Source: Uloborus plumipes (lineage: Eukaryota; Arthropoda; Arachnida; Araneae; Uloboridae). From it: 64,000 bases of DNA. The notes below the pieces were generated by a model, which was given only the letters and a program-made list of their open reading frames with translations, made no database searches and was not told the DNA's origin. The stretch lies in assembly GCA_038373865.1 (NCBI GenBank), contig JAXGGA010002867.1, positions 49,149 to 113,148 of the forward strand, given 5' to 3'. This document shows, piece after piece, positions 1-12,900 of the stretch. The position numbers and the translations under genes were made by a program. The first letter of the stretch is position 1. Each line of letters opens with the position of its first letter.

Positions 1-1967
1 TTACAGAAATGTATTAAATAGTCCATTTTATCATAAAGGCTTTAGGCTACATAACATTACGTTTTCTTCAGGAGATATTACAGTTTAAAAATAATAATGG
101 TTGAAAAGCACGAGCAGATTAGTTTCCACTCTTTTTGAGAGATGGCATATAGAAAAGTATTGTTTTGGCAACTGTGTGTAGAGGGCACCTTTCGTAGCGA
201 GCCGCCATAGCGGCGAGTTTATTGTTCCACCGAAAGCGGATGCGTCACTTGACATCGCTTTCATTTCTAAGGTAATCCATGCAACACCGTGCCATGCAGC
301 GAGTACTTTATAAACTTAATCTTCTTATTGTATATAAGGTCGACTGATTGCTTCAATCTTTTAATGATGATTATCTGTATGATCATAAAGCATTTGGACA
401 CAAATACTTGATGATAATTGATTTTACGCAGTACGGAGTGACAGTGAAGTTTAAATAAAATCTGATCCAATTGATATCACAACTTGACGCTTAGCGCAAA
501 TAAAGGACATAATAGTCTGCACAAAATATATTTTTTTCAGATTTTTAAAATAGTAAACCTTTGGAGACATTCAAGGTCATAGGTCAATTTGAATAACCTT
601 CAAAATTAAAAATTTTATATTTGTGTCATGTGAAACATCATTTTAAAGCTTATTTCAAGACCTTTAAAATGACATCCAAATAGATTAGAAGTCCCAAGAT
701 GTTTGTAGTGCTATTATAAAAAAAGTTACATGCATTCGAAATATTTCCCATCAACCTAAATTTGTTTTTTCCTTATAATTCCAAGTATAATCACAGTACA
801 AAATATTGGAAAAATCGGAAGGGGTCACCTTGAAAAACCCACTTTTTGATCGACTTGATATGGAATGACCCAGTGTTCCTTTTAATACACCTGCACGACA
901 AAAGATTCACAAACAAGGATTTTTTAGGATATTACTCCTTGATTCAGTACATTTTCAATTATCACATTGTTATTCCAAAGAAATAACGCAACTGCAGAAA
1001 CTGACATTTTACTGCTGACAATGAAGAAGAAATATAACTTCTATTTCAAAAACTAACTGAAAATAAATTAAGTGATTGAAGATAGAAGTGTACTTAAACC
1101 ACATTTTTTATTTTACATTAACTGACTTGAAATTAAACATTATTAATTTTAAACTTTAATTATTTTAAGTCATTGTCCCTTCAAACTAAGATCTAGCCGC
1201 CGAAAATACAAGTACAATTGCATTATTATTCCACCATACGCTTAAAAGCTTTGTAACGACATGGAGTATTAAAGCTTGATTGTAAAACATTTTTTTGGTA
1301 ATTGATATTTATACCATTAGTAATTACTCTTAACACCTCACTCTACTTCAAATGATATGAATGTAACTTTTTAAAAAACTTTAAAGGTTTAAAAAAGAGC
1401 AAATAATTCTAGATATATCCTATTAAATCAGAAAAAATATTTTTTGTAGGGTAGAGAGATGGAACGCTTTGCTACATTTTAAATTGTTTTTAAACAGAGA
1501 AGAAAAACAGTTGAAGCAATCAAAGATAGCAGAGAACATCAACAAATATGCTGTTAACAAATTGACTATCAAAAAGAAAAAAAGAAAATTTGTGAACCAT
1601 TCTCAATTTACAATCTGTAAATTTTACTAACCCTAAGCCAAGACTAGAACTACATGCAATACATCAAGTGCACATTTATACTATTCAAAAAACTGCAGTA
1701 TCGTATAATATATTATTGAAGCTAAGAGTACAAAAAAATGGTAGCTAAAGTAAAATTAGCACACCAGCAAGACCAACACGGCAATGGAATGGTTCAGCTC
1801 TTACATTGAAGGCAAAGCTTAAATACTAAGCAGTAAGTTACCAGCCCTAATTCGGGGCTAAGGCAGAATTAAATGCAATATACCGACAGCCCAGTTATGC
1901 CATCCAGAGAATGCAGTACTCTTCAGTTTATGGGCAAACAATACAAAATTGTCAGAATGTGTCAATG
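1..1967. other. AT-rich sequence, no gene seen
   Basis: No exon with SWIB-like coding was found here, although the last exon of that gene should lie in this direction. At 851-870 the sequence ends in GATATGGAATGACCC, the same terminus as the foldback at 7216-9975, so roughly 480-870 may be a small related element. Its other end was not found. Confidence 0.4.
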
Positions 1968-2262
1968 CAGTAACTCCTCGTTATATCGCGCTAGTAGGGT
2001 GACAGTAAAAAAGCACGATATATCTGAACACGGGATGTAACCCAGGTTATAAGAGTCGACGATACAATTAAGACGTGCCACTACAAAAGGATTAGTTAAT
2101 TGAAATATTTTAGATGATTTTTTCAATTAAAATACAGGAAAATTAGTCTTCCAGTTTTTCTTTCTTAATAAAAATAAATAAATTTCAATGTTTTATCATG
2201 GAATAAGAACCAAAACTTAGCTTAACTGGAACAACCCAATACTAAAATTATGCTAAACACAC

Positions 2263-2294
<32 letters not shown>

Positions 2295-2755
2295 GATAAT
2301 AAATAAATGAAAAAAAAAGTACCTTTGAGAAATAATATATATGATGATGGAGGGTTGGAGTAGAATTTTTCTGAAGAAAAAACCCATTAAAACAACACAT
2401 TTCTGCCCAAATTCGAACTTACACAGTCCATGTTATAAGCATGATGCTTTATCCAATTACACTATTGCGGCCTAATTTTTGAATTAGAGTCATTGAATTA
2501 ATGTGTAACAAAAAACAATTTTTAGACCGTTGATCTATTTTTCGTCAGTAGCCTGCAGCATAACCTTTAAAATGAGGGGAAAATAAGGAATATCTGGCGT
2601 GGTAACCAAAATCAGGATAGAAAAATTGCATATTAAGATATTTTTTAAAAGATAATTTTGGGGGGACAAAAGAGAAGCATGATCTATCCAAATACGATAA
2701 CGAGCTCGTTAATGCAATATAATATAATGAGGCGCGATGTAATGAGGGGTTACTG
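1968..2755. mobile_element. Pogo/Tigger-like non-autonomous element, 788 bp
   Basis: The TIRs CAGTAACTCCTCGTTATATC and, read inward from the right end, CAGTAACCCCTCATTACATC match over about 24 bp. A TA follows the right end, and TG (a likely mutated TA) precedes the left. TIRs starting CAGT with 'CTCGTTATA' are usual in pogo/Tigger. It contains a poly(A) run at 2267-2294 and no transposase. Confidence 0.75.
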
Positions 2756-3126
2756 TATTTCTTTAATACTTACCCAAAAGGATAGAACTAAAATCAGAAA
2801 AATGTCCAAATTTCAAATGGTGTAGTGGGAAATTTCTAAAAGTTTATTTTGGGAACAAGTCAGATTCACCATCTTTAAACATTGATTTGTTTCAAAAATT
2901 TTCAAACTGATATTAGAAGTAATTATTAGAGGTAAGCTCTCTAAAACAAAATAAGGAATTCAGCAAAGTCTGTGGTTGCCAGATTTCAGACAGTTAAATT
3001 GCACAAGTGATTTGTTATTTTTAAAACCCTTAATTATTTGATCTGTTTTAATTGCATTTCTGTTTTCTCTACAAATTTTGCTTTTAAATTACGGAACTTG
3101 AAAGGCACCACTTATAATGGGTGCAG

Positions 3127-3513
3127 CATATCGCACCCTTGCTACAAAAGTGCCACAACTCAAAAAACTACGTTTTCCAGGAATTGCAAAAAACTGTTCC
3201 GGGCTGACTAGGCACATTTTAGTATTTTTGAATTTGTCAATATGAAGACCGATATATCTCAAACTATGATAGTTACGCACGTTACTCTACGACGGCTGGA
3301 CGACAACTCAAGATGTGGCATTTCAGTGGAAGGGGTCCTATGTATCTTGAAAACAACAAAACGCCATAACTGCCCTTTGGCGGCTGATTTTTCAATGCAA
3401 CTTCTGGCTCGTTTGAAGATTGGTAGAGACGCATAAACTACGTCTAATGACGGTCATAACTCAAAAATCACAATTTTTTAGTTGTGGTACTTTTGTAGCA
3501 AGGGTGCGATATG
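3127..3513. mobile_element. MITE with about 40-bp TIRs, 387 bp
   Basis: Both ends read CATATCGCACCCTTGCTACA inward, and the match runs on for about 20 more bases with 2-3 differences (AAAAGTGCCACAACTC against AAAAGTACCACAACTA). The superfamily is uncertain because the outer bases (CATA/TATG) could be part of either the TIR or the TSD. Confidence 0.7.
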
Positions 3514-3862
3514 TTCTCCAAAATATGGTATTACAGATCTTAAATCAGTTCAAGAATTGCATTTTTTATTCAATAAAAATTGATTTTCAACAAACTAGTA
3601 GCTCATTTATGACTTTATTCTCTTAATGGATGGTTTAAAAAAATTATAGGGAGTGAAAAATCAAATAATGAAGCTTTAAATAGGTGTCAAGGAAATAAAT
3701 GTATTTTAACATATTACATTGAATTTTCAGCCAATTTTAGTGCAACTTTTGAGATACTGATGCAGAGTTTGATATGCATGGTAACTGGAGGAAATGTTGG
3801 AGTTATAAGGAGGTCTGAAAATTTTAGTTTAAACAATATACTTCAAAACAATTACAACTTAC

Positions 3863-3917
3863 CAAAGACTCGGTACAGTTCTTCATCGCATATAGCAAAC
3901 TGCTTGTTATTAGGATC
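3863..3917 (-). CDS. SWIB gene exon 11 (SWIB beta strand region)
   Basis: 55 bp, acceptor ATTGAAG, donor GTAAGT, phase 0 to 1. It encodes DPNNKQFAICDEELYRVFG, the D-P-x-N-K/R-x-x-I-x-C-D-E block that follows the previous exon in every SWIB domain. No exon for the last block was found between bases 1 and 3862, so it should lie to the left of the window. Confidence 0.9.
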
Positions 3918-6900
3918 CTTCAATGATTGGGAGAAAAAAAAATTAATAAAAGAGTGTAGAAAAGCATTAAAAGAAAAGGTTTCTTTTAGCAGGGATGAAA
4001 ACAGCTCAAAGTCAAAAAAGAGGAAAAATTGTGCAGCTTAACATTTGGATAGTTTTTTTTTTTTTTTAATATTATGCAAAATTAGTCATGAGAGTTCTCT
4101 TAATTTGTACCATGAAATTGAACGTAAAAACAGAAGATTGAAAGCTTTTTATTTATTTTCAAAACCTTTTTTTTTGCTAATTTCCTATTTCTATCTTTTT
4201 AAGCCATACAAAACAATACAGAAATATAAAAAAAATGGGTGGGGGGGATGTTTCTAATTAATATTGCATGGTCTTTTTGTTATTTTGATAAATTTTATGG
4301 ATAAAAATTATTTTCAGAATTTTTTTGACTAAGATCTCAAATATTTCAGATGAATTTTCTTAATTTCTACTTCCTACAACAGAAACTTTTGTTTTTGGCA
4401 GCATGCCAAAATAGAGAACTCAGTTCGCCGATAATTGCAGGTCATCCTTGAGATTTCAATCCTGCTGCATCCTAAAAACATTTCCATTATTTTGGAAGTT
4501 GGAAATAATTTAAACCTCAACTACTTTAAATCAACTTATTTTAAGCTTCATTTTAATAATGAGTGTATTTATATTTTTTTTCTAAACTTGATGCAAAATT
4601 AATTTTTTGATCGCGGAAAGACAGAAAAAATACAAAAAGCGTAACATCGCGGATCCGCGGAAGATTTTCATCCCTGTTTTAGTCAATTACAGTTTTACTT
4701 AAATAATTACACAAAGTAAAATTAAAACTCTAAGCATCACTTAACTTTGCCTTCATGTCTCTCATATCAAGATTAGGATAGTGTTCAATCTCTTTTGAGA
4801 ATATATAAACTGTTTTTTATATAGTTTTTGAGGCTTCAAAGTTAGCAGAAATCTGGTTTACAGAATTTAATTACTTTTTAAATGTTCAATAGCTCAAAAG
4901 TTTTAAGTTCAATATCATAAATCAGCCTTAAAGATTAAAGTTATTTTTAACTAGCATACATGACAGAAAACAAAGTGAAAGAGGATACTTTTGAGTAAGG
5001 TATGTAATTTTGTAAAGACATGTCATGTGTAAACAGCTAATAAGAATACAAGTATTCATAACTGTCTTTTAAAGTTCAAAAAACGTTTTATTTAAATCCT
5101 TAATTCTAAAAAAGTATTATACTCACAAAATATAAGATATTTCAAAAATAATGAAAATTGCATAATATGCAAAAGTTGAAGTTGGTGGGAAATTTAGTTC
5201 CAAATTGATAGAGCAAGAATATATTGCAAGGTTTAACATTTTTAAATCTGAAGAGAAATAGGCGACTTCCTTAGATATACCAGCAATTCCTAAATTTTTT
5301 GGTAACGAAATTCTTGGTGCTTGATTTTGTTCAAACAGCCCAATTCTTGTAATTGATTAAACAAGAGAATGTTAACAATCTGGAATTCAAATATTTTCTA
5401 TATCTTTCAGTTACTTTTTCTTATATAGAAGAAACTTTGGGAGGAAATTTGAGCTAGGGTTCCACAGAACACACTTTGGGAACCGCTACATTAAATCATT
5501 CATTATTCAACTTTGCAGGTTTTTTTTTTTTTGTTTTGTTTTAAGTATTTTGAAAAATAAAATATCATATACGGAATATAAAACTGAAAACAACCAAAAC
5601 AAAGTTAAAGTACACCAGCAATTCATATTTTTACTTCTTGAACAGGCCCATTTTCATTTCCTCTGATAATTCTCAATGCTTGGCCACCCTGACACAGCAA
5701 CCACCTGTGTTAACATCCAATTTTGAAATGCAATGATTCCCTGCACCAATCAATGTTAAAACTCCTCTACGAGTGAACTGATGATCCTCTCTTAAAGACT
5801 ATTTATTTATTTATTTTTTACATGGAATGGCAAAAATATGCTTATTTTTATCACAATAGGACAGGAAAATAAAGCAAGTGTTTTAAGAATTAACTACAAA
5901 GAGAGGTACTTTTAAAAAAGTTTGGGGAAAAGGAAAGAATCCAAAATCTTGTCACTTTTAAAAATCTTTTTAAATCAACTAATAAAAACATTCAGCGAAT
6001 AAAATAGTAACTAACTATGTTTTAAGTATTTTAAATAATAATAGCAAAATGTTGTTTAAACATTCTAATGTTAACCCTTCTCTGAGCATGACCTTATAAA
6101 AAAAAAAAAAAAAAGAAAAAATCTTCCCATAAGGGTTGGTGATCACTCTAGAGAAGTTTCACTATATGTGAAATTAAGTTTATATTCAACATGTTTTACA
6201 AAACAAAATGTGCATTTGTTTCAAAAATTCATAGTAAGAGAACGAAAATTTTAAGATAATGGATTGCTTCTTTTTGATACAGGGACACTATTGTCACAAT
6301 GAACAAGAAAAAATTGTTTCTAGTTTTCTAATTTATACTTACAAAAAGTCCTCGGGTACGAACAATATGCCAAATTTTCTTGACAACATCATAGCGTGAC
6401 ATCTGAAATTTAAAAAGAAAGCTTTACAAAAAGAAATTACGAACTATAAGGCAAACTTCTAAACACCACTTAAAAATCCTTTTTTATTTGCTATAATTAA
6501 TTTGTATACATCAAGATTAAAATGGCTGGAAGTTCAGAACTATGAATCAGCTAAATCAAACTAAATAATTAATACTTCTTAAAATTTTCTGTAATTATTT
6601 CTTATACAATAGCTTTTAAAATGACATCACACTATAGTTTTTTTTTTTCAAGAATTCCCAGCAATTTTCATTAAATATTTTCTAGTACATAAATCAGAGC
6701 AAAATCACAAAAATCATGCTACTATTTAAAAGTAACTTAAAACTTAAATTTTTAAATCAAACAGTACTTAGCGACTAATTCCCATTTTTGGGTTTATCTC
6801 AAAAATTTTTCTATGTAAAGCTTCAATTATATACTTAAATTCAAAAATTAGACTTTGCATCATCATCATTTTGAAAGATGAAAATAGGGTAGAAGAGAAA

Positions 6901-9900
6901 CTAAAACTCTCCTGAACCAAGAAATAAGAACCATTCCACAGAAAGCAAAGCATTGATTTATGTATGTTAGGAAGTTAGGGGATAGAGATGAGAGCCAAAA
7001 AAAAATGTTAAATGACTAATACATCCACTTATGAAGAAATTCATCTTAGATGTTTATTTCAGTGGTACCTCACCTTTTTTTTTTAAATTAGAGGGTTGGG
7101 TGCTACATTAAAACCAATTTTGCAGGTCAGAACACATAAAAACTTTCCCAAGATCTTTCAGGAAAACATGGAAAAGGAGAGAAAATTTCTAACACATATT
7201 GTCATCATAGCTTAAGGGTCATTCCATTTTAAATCAACAAATGGGGTGCGCATCACCATTTTTGATTTTGATGAAAATTTGCATGTGTATTCCTTTTACT
7301 TCCCAGAGCTCAAAATAGTGTTCATTTTATTTTAAAAAAATTACCCTTTGATATATAGGCCATTTTGTTGTTGGCAACAGCGAAATCGGCGTTTGATGCT
7401 TTGTTAGAACTAACTTTTCTATCAAAGATTTGAGCTCAAATATAGCTCTTGAAAGCTAAGAAAAGATCTTTTATATAGCTATCAAAATTCAGATTTAAAA
7501 AAATTTTTTTTTCAAGGCAAAGTCACGACGAAAATGATATTTTTTACTACTTTCGAACATTAAAAAACCCATGAATGGTTCAAAGTAACAAGCCGATTTT
7601 TTCATCATATATTCATAGTCATTGTTACTTACTGTATAAAAAAAATTGGCTTGTTACTCCACCCCCTTTATGAAATATGCCCCCCCCCCCCAAAGTGGTA
7701 AAATTTTTAAAAAATCCAATTTTCAACGTTAAAAAAATGCATGTGGGGGACAAGATAAAACATTTTTTATATGTGGTATTTTAAGTACTTTTTACCAGCT
7801 TTCTAACAAGACAAAAGTTGCTCTGTCATGCAAAGGCGTTTGGCAGATATAAGGGACTGAACTTTCAAAAAATTGCACAAAAACAACACGATTATTTTCA
7901 TTTTTTAAAATCTTTTTTTTTATTTAAATGTAATTATATACCTTATTCTTTGCCTTAAATGCTAAAAAAAGACTAAGAAGAGCAATGAAGAAACATATTT
8001 AAAGTTTAATAAGATAATTTAATATTTTTAACACCTGGGAATATAGAATACCACTAAACTTGTCTGATTTTTAAACATCTGATTGCTACCCACAACAGGA
8101 CTGAGCATTTCTCAACTTGTCCAGGTTTGTTCATACCATGTGGTCATCCTTGTTCTGGCTTGCTCTCACATGTGTATCTTAGTTGTCTTTCAAATTCTGA
8201 AAGAAGTAGGTTGTTGAGCTAGTGTTTCTGCTGTAAAATCTTGTGAAGCTGATGTGATTTCTTTTCATTTCAAGTTCATTCATATTCACAGAATGTTTTG
8301 TTAAAGGTAAAAGAAGAAATTCTTTAGAATCCTTAAAAATAAATTTAAATTTGTCTTTCTACATGTAAACTGTGAATAAGTTATGGATAACCCTAAATGC
8401 TCCATAGGAGTTTTTGAGAATGATGATTGTGATATTTTAAGTTACAGTAGGCAGTCTACTGTAAATAGTATTTCTGAGTACAGTGATGATGATAAAACTT
8501 TACTGCACCTGAGAACTAGGTGTAAAACTATTGAAACTGTTTGTACCTACCAGCTAGAAGTTCCATAAAGGTGGCAAAACTTGGCAAGAAATTTTTTTGC
8601 ATGGTAGGTACAAACAGTTTCAATAGTTTTACACCCAGTACTCAGGTGCAGTAAAGTTTTATCATCATCACTGTACTCAGAAATACTATTTACAGTAGAC
8701 TGCCTACTGTAACTTAAAATATCACAATCATCATTCTCAAAAACTCCTATGGAGCATTTAGGGTTATCCATAACTTATTCACAGTTTACATGTAGAAAGA
8801 CAAATTTAAATTTATTTTTAAGGATTCTAAAGAATTTCTTCTTTTACCTTTAACAAAACATTCTGTGAATATGAATGAACTTGAAATGAAAACAAATCAC
8901 ATCAGCTTCACAAGATTTTACAGCAGAAACACTAGCTCAACAACCTACTTCTTTCAGAATTTGAAAGACAACTAAGATACACATGTGAGAGCAAGCCAGA
9001 ACAAGGATGACCACATGGTATGAACAAACCTGGACAAGTTGAGAAATGCTCAGTCCTGTTGTAGGTAGCAATCAGATGTTTAAAAATCAGACAAGTTTAG
9101 TGGTATTCTATATTCCCAGGTGTTAAAAATATTAAATTATCTTATTAAACTTTAAATATGTTTCTTCATTGCTCTTCTTAGTCTTTTTTTAGCATTTATG
9201 GCAAAGAATAAGGTATATAATTACATTTAAATTAAAAAAAAAAAAAGATTTTAAAAAATGAAAATAATCGTGTTGTTTTTGTGCAATTTTTTGAAAGTTC
9301 AGTCCCTTATATCTGCTAAACGCCTTTGAATAACAAAGCAACTTTTGTTTTATTAGAAAGCTGGTGAAAAGTACTTAAAATATCACAAATGAAAAAAAAA
9401 TTATCTTGTCCCCCACATGCATTTTTTAGCGTTGAAAATTGGATTTTTTAAAAAATTTACAACTTGGGGGGGGGGGGCATATCTCATAAAGGGGATGGAG
9501 TAACAAGCCATTTTTTATGCAGTAAGTATCCATGACTATGAATATATGATGAAAAAATCGGCTTGTTACTTTGAACCCTTCATGGGTTTTTTAATGTTCG
9601 AAAGTAGTAAAAAATGTCATTTTCGTCATGAACTTTGACCTTGAAAAAATAAATATTTTTTTTAATATCTGAAATTTATTAATAGCATATATAAAAAGAT
9701 CTTTTACTTAGCTTTCCAATGAGCTATATTTGAGCTCAAAATCTTTGATAGAAAAAAGTTATAGTTCATAAGACAAAGCATCAAAACGCCCGATTTTCGC
9801 TGTTGCCAACAACAAAAATGGCCTATATATCAAAGGGTAAATTTTTTAAAAATAAAATGAACACTATTTTGAGCTCTAGGAAGTAAAAGGAATACACATG

Positions 9901-12900
9901 CAAATTTTCATCAAAATCAAAAATGGTGATGCAACAACTTTTTTGAAAATTTGTTGATTTAAAATGGAATGACCCATAATTCATTATTGCTAAGTTAGCG
10001 TATTCTTCTGACACCAATTTTTGACTACCTAAACACAATTACTTGGGTAAAGGAAACCTAAACAGGAAAGAAAAAACTAAGATATGCAGCACTGAAGTAG
10101 AGAAATTAATGGTTGCAACTTGATTGCAAAAAAGTAGTGTGGTTGTTTGGAAAAGTCCAGAGAATGAGGTTTTGAATTTAAACATCAAACATCATGGGTT
10201 ACATATTGCATGTGGGCCATACAAAGCAGAGGTCCCCTTAAAACCTCCAAATATTAAAGGGAGAAAAACATTGGTATCCAAAAAAGGTAAAATCCAATTT
10301 TAAAGGCTACTTTAACATTTAAAAACTGGAACACGGTGCACCAAAAAAGCAAAAGTGCAAACAACACTTTTAAAAGTTTTAAAAGTTGGCACTCCATCAT
10401 ATGGGCAACGAAGTGCTGCTCAGCCAAAAAATGCTCATTAAAAATATTTATAATTAATCTCTCACTGGCTATATATATCGAGATATATCCTATATATATT
10501 CCTGTTAAATCCAGGGCTCGAAAAATCTAAAATTTTACATGCCCTGCCGGGCATGTTTGTCTAAAAAGTACATGCCCGAATAAAAATTTTACCTGCCCAG
10601 TTTTATTTTTGTTGTTTATAAATAAAAACATTTGAATTTGTCGTACAGTGTTAAGACGTTGATTGCCAAGCTACAAAACATACGTAGCATATGAGCTGGG
10701 CTAAATACAATGTACCTGTCAATTATCTTTACTTTCATCTCCTCAGAAGTCAAATATCCATATTAATGTCATTATAAAAGACAAATTCTAATCTGGAGGA
10801 AAACAGCAAATCACATATAAGCTAACTCAAATTCTATTCTGTCAGCTAAAAGGATATATATACTACAAATTATCATGTCCTACTTGGGCAGTCAACATGT
10901 TAAACAGACAAAATATTAAATTTGCAGTTTTGCATCTGAATTAAGAATTATTTCAATCTTAACATATATGGTAATTTTTTTCAAAAATACGAAATAATAA
11001 AGTTTAGGAAAGAAATATTTGATCGTAAAATTACATGGCCATCTGGGCATGTAAGGGTTGAAGATTCATGCCCGATCAGAAATTTTACATGCCCCGGGCA
11101 TGTCGGGTAATATAATTTTCGAGTCCTGGTTAAATCTAAAGTTTCTTCAAATGACATACAAAATTATATCTTTAGTCAGTTATCTTTATCACTAGCTTAT
11201 ATCTTTAGTGTTTCAGAAAAATTGCTGGAGTTCCAATTTGAACAGAATTGTTCTGCAGTTCAAGGATCTGTTTTGCAATGTATGTCACAAATTTGGTATT
11301 TTGCTTTCGGCCTGTAGATTTTTTTTATTAACAGGGGAAAAAAGGCATTTAAGTTTTAAAAAAATCGTAAAATAAATTATAATTGCAAATTTCTATAGCA
11401 TTTTCAGGATGTAGTAATGCATGAGGTGTGGCAATCAAGTAAAAAAAGGCTTGGCATTACTGAACCCGGAGGCAGTGTGTTAATGTGAACGTTTCAACAC
11501 CTACCAAGGACTTAACACAAGAGCATTAAATTGTCAGTTTTTAAAGCCATATCTAGTTCTCTTCATATTTAGTCTTGAATGAAATTCTTAATTTAGTCTA
11601 AGAAAGCTCAGCTAATTAAAAAGGATATATCAGTTAGCATATGAATTCTTGCTGGTATCAGCAATAACATGACAAACTTGAGGAAATTTAAAATTATAAA
11701 AACTCAGCATGTAAGATGAGCAGTTTTTTTGCAAGAGCTTATTCCCATTTCTAAAATAAAATTAAATTGGAGAAAAAAATCGAACCGACTTCAGTTGGAA
11801 ATTGCTCTAAAAGTAAAAAATATTTTCTTCCTTTGAACACCATCGAAACTACTTTTAAACATAAGTTTTGAAGTCGGCACAAAAACAATAGGTAAAATGA
11901 TATTTAACCATATTTTGCCAACATTTTTCAGAGAAACCATTGAAAATTAAAAGCAGAATATTTGTAACATTACACGAATGTGTGGTAATCAATGAAATGA
12001 ATCCATTAAAATTTATATCTATAGTTGAAGCACCGACTTCAAAACTTATGTTTAAAAGTAGTTTCGATGGTGTTCAAAGAAAAAAAATATTTTTTACTTT
12101 TTAGAGCAATTTCCAACTGAAGTCTGTTCTATTTTTTTTTCCAAAAATATTTTATTTCATTCTTTTTAGTGTAAATGCACTTAAAATGATAAAATATAGT
12201 TAAAAAAACATGCAGCTGTTCAAAAAAATCCTTGCAGACCTAAACTCGATCTCATTCCATCAGGAACTTCAAACCAACGCGTTTAACCACTTGACCATCG
12301 GGTCGCTTATTGAAGTAAGGATTTACGATAGCACATATTGTTTTAAATAACATGAAATTTTAGTTTTTCGATCATAACTTTTTTTCTAGTGAAAAAATAT
12401 CGTCATATGAATACATGGAGTTAACCATCTCCTATCGATTTTAAAAAAAATCGTCCAAATCGGTTCAGTAGATCAGATGTTATGTGCGAACAAACAAAAA
12501 AAAACACATACGCTTTGAAATGATAACCTCCTCCTTTTATGAAGTCGGTTAAAATTGAAAGTAAAAGTAAGTAATTTGAACTGTGGGAGAAGGAGTTAGA
12601 GTAAGACTTGGAAAATTGGTGCAAGGTTTGGCATTTCATGCAAAATAATTTTCAACTAAAGTGGACTCTAGCTTTTTTCAAACACCACAAATCAAAATCT
12701 TATTTTTTAAAAATTTGTGTCACTTTAATGGTCGTTCATAGCCCCCCCCCCCTCGCAGTGCAAAAAACATTAGACAGCAGATTTTGCCTAATAACTCAAC
12801 CCTCAGGGTGTTTGATACATTTTATTTGTTTGTAATGATGTTTTTTGGTCACAACCAATATGAAAATCACAAAAAATAGTTACTTTAATTTTTAATATAT

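Noticed and set aside
3760..4041. Plus-strand ORF of 93 aa
   Set aside because: It is the antisense shadow of SWIB exon 11 (3863-3917) and has no recognisable domain.
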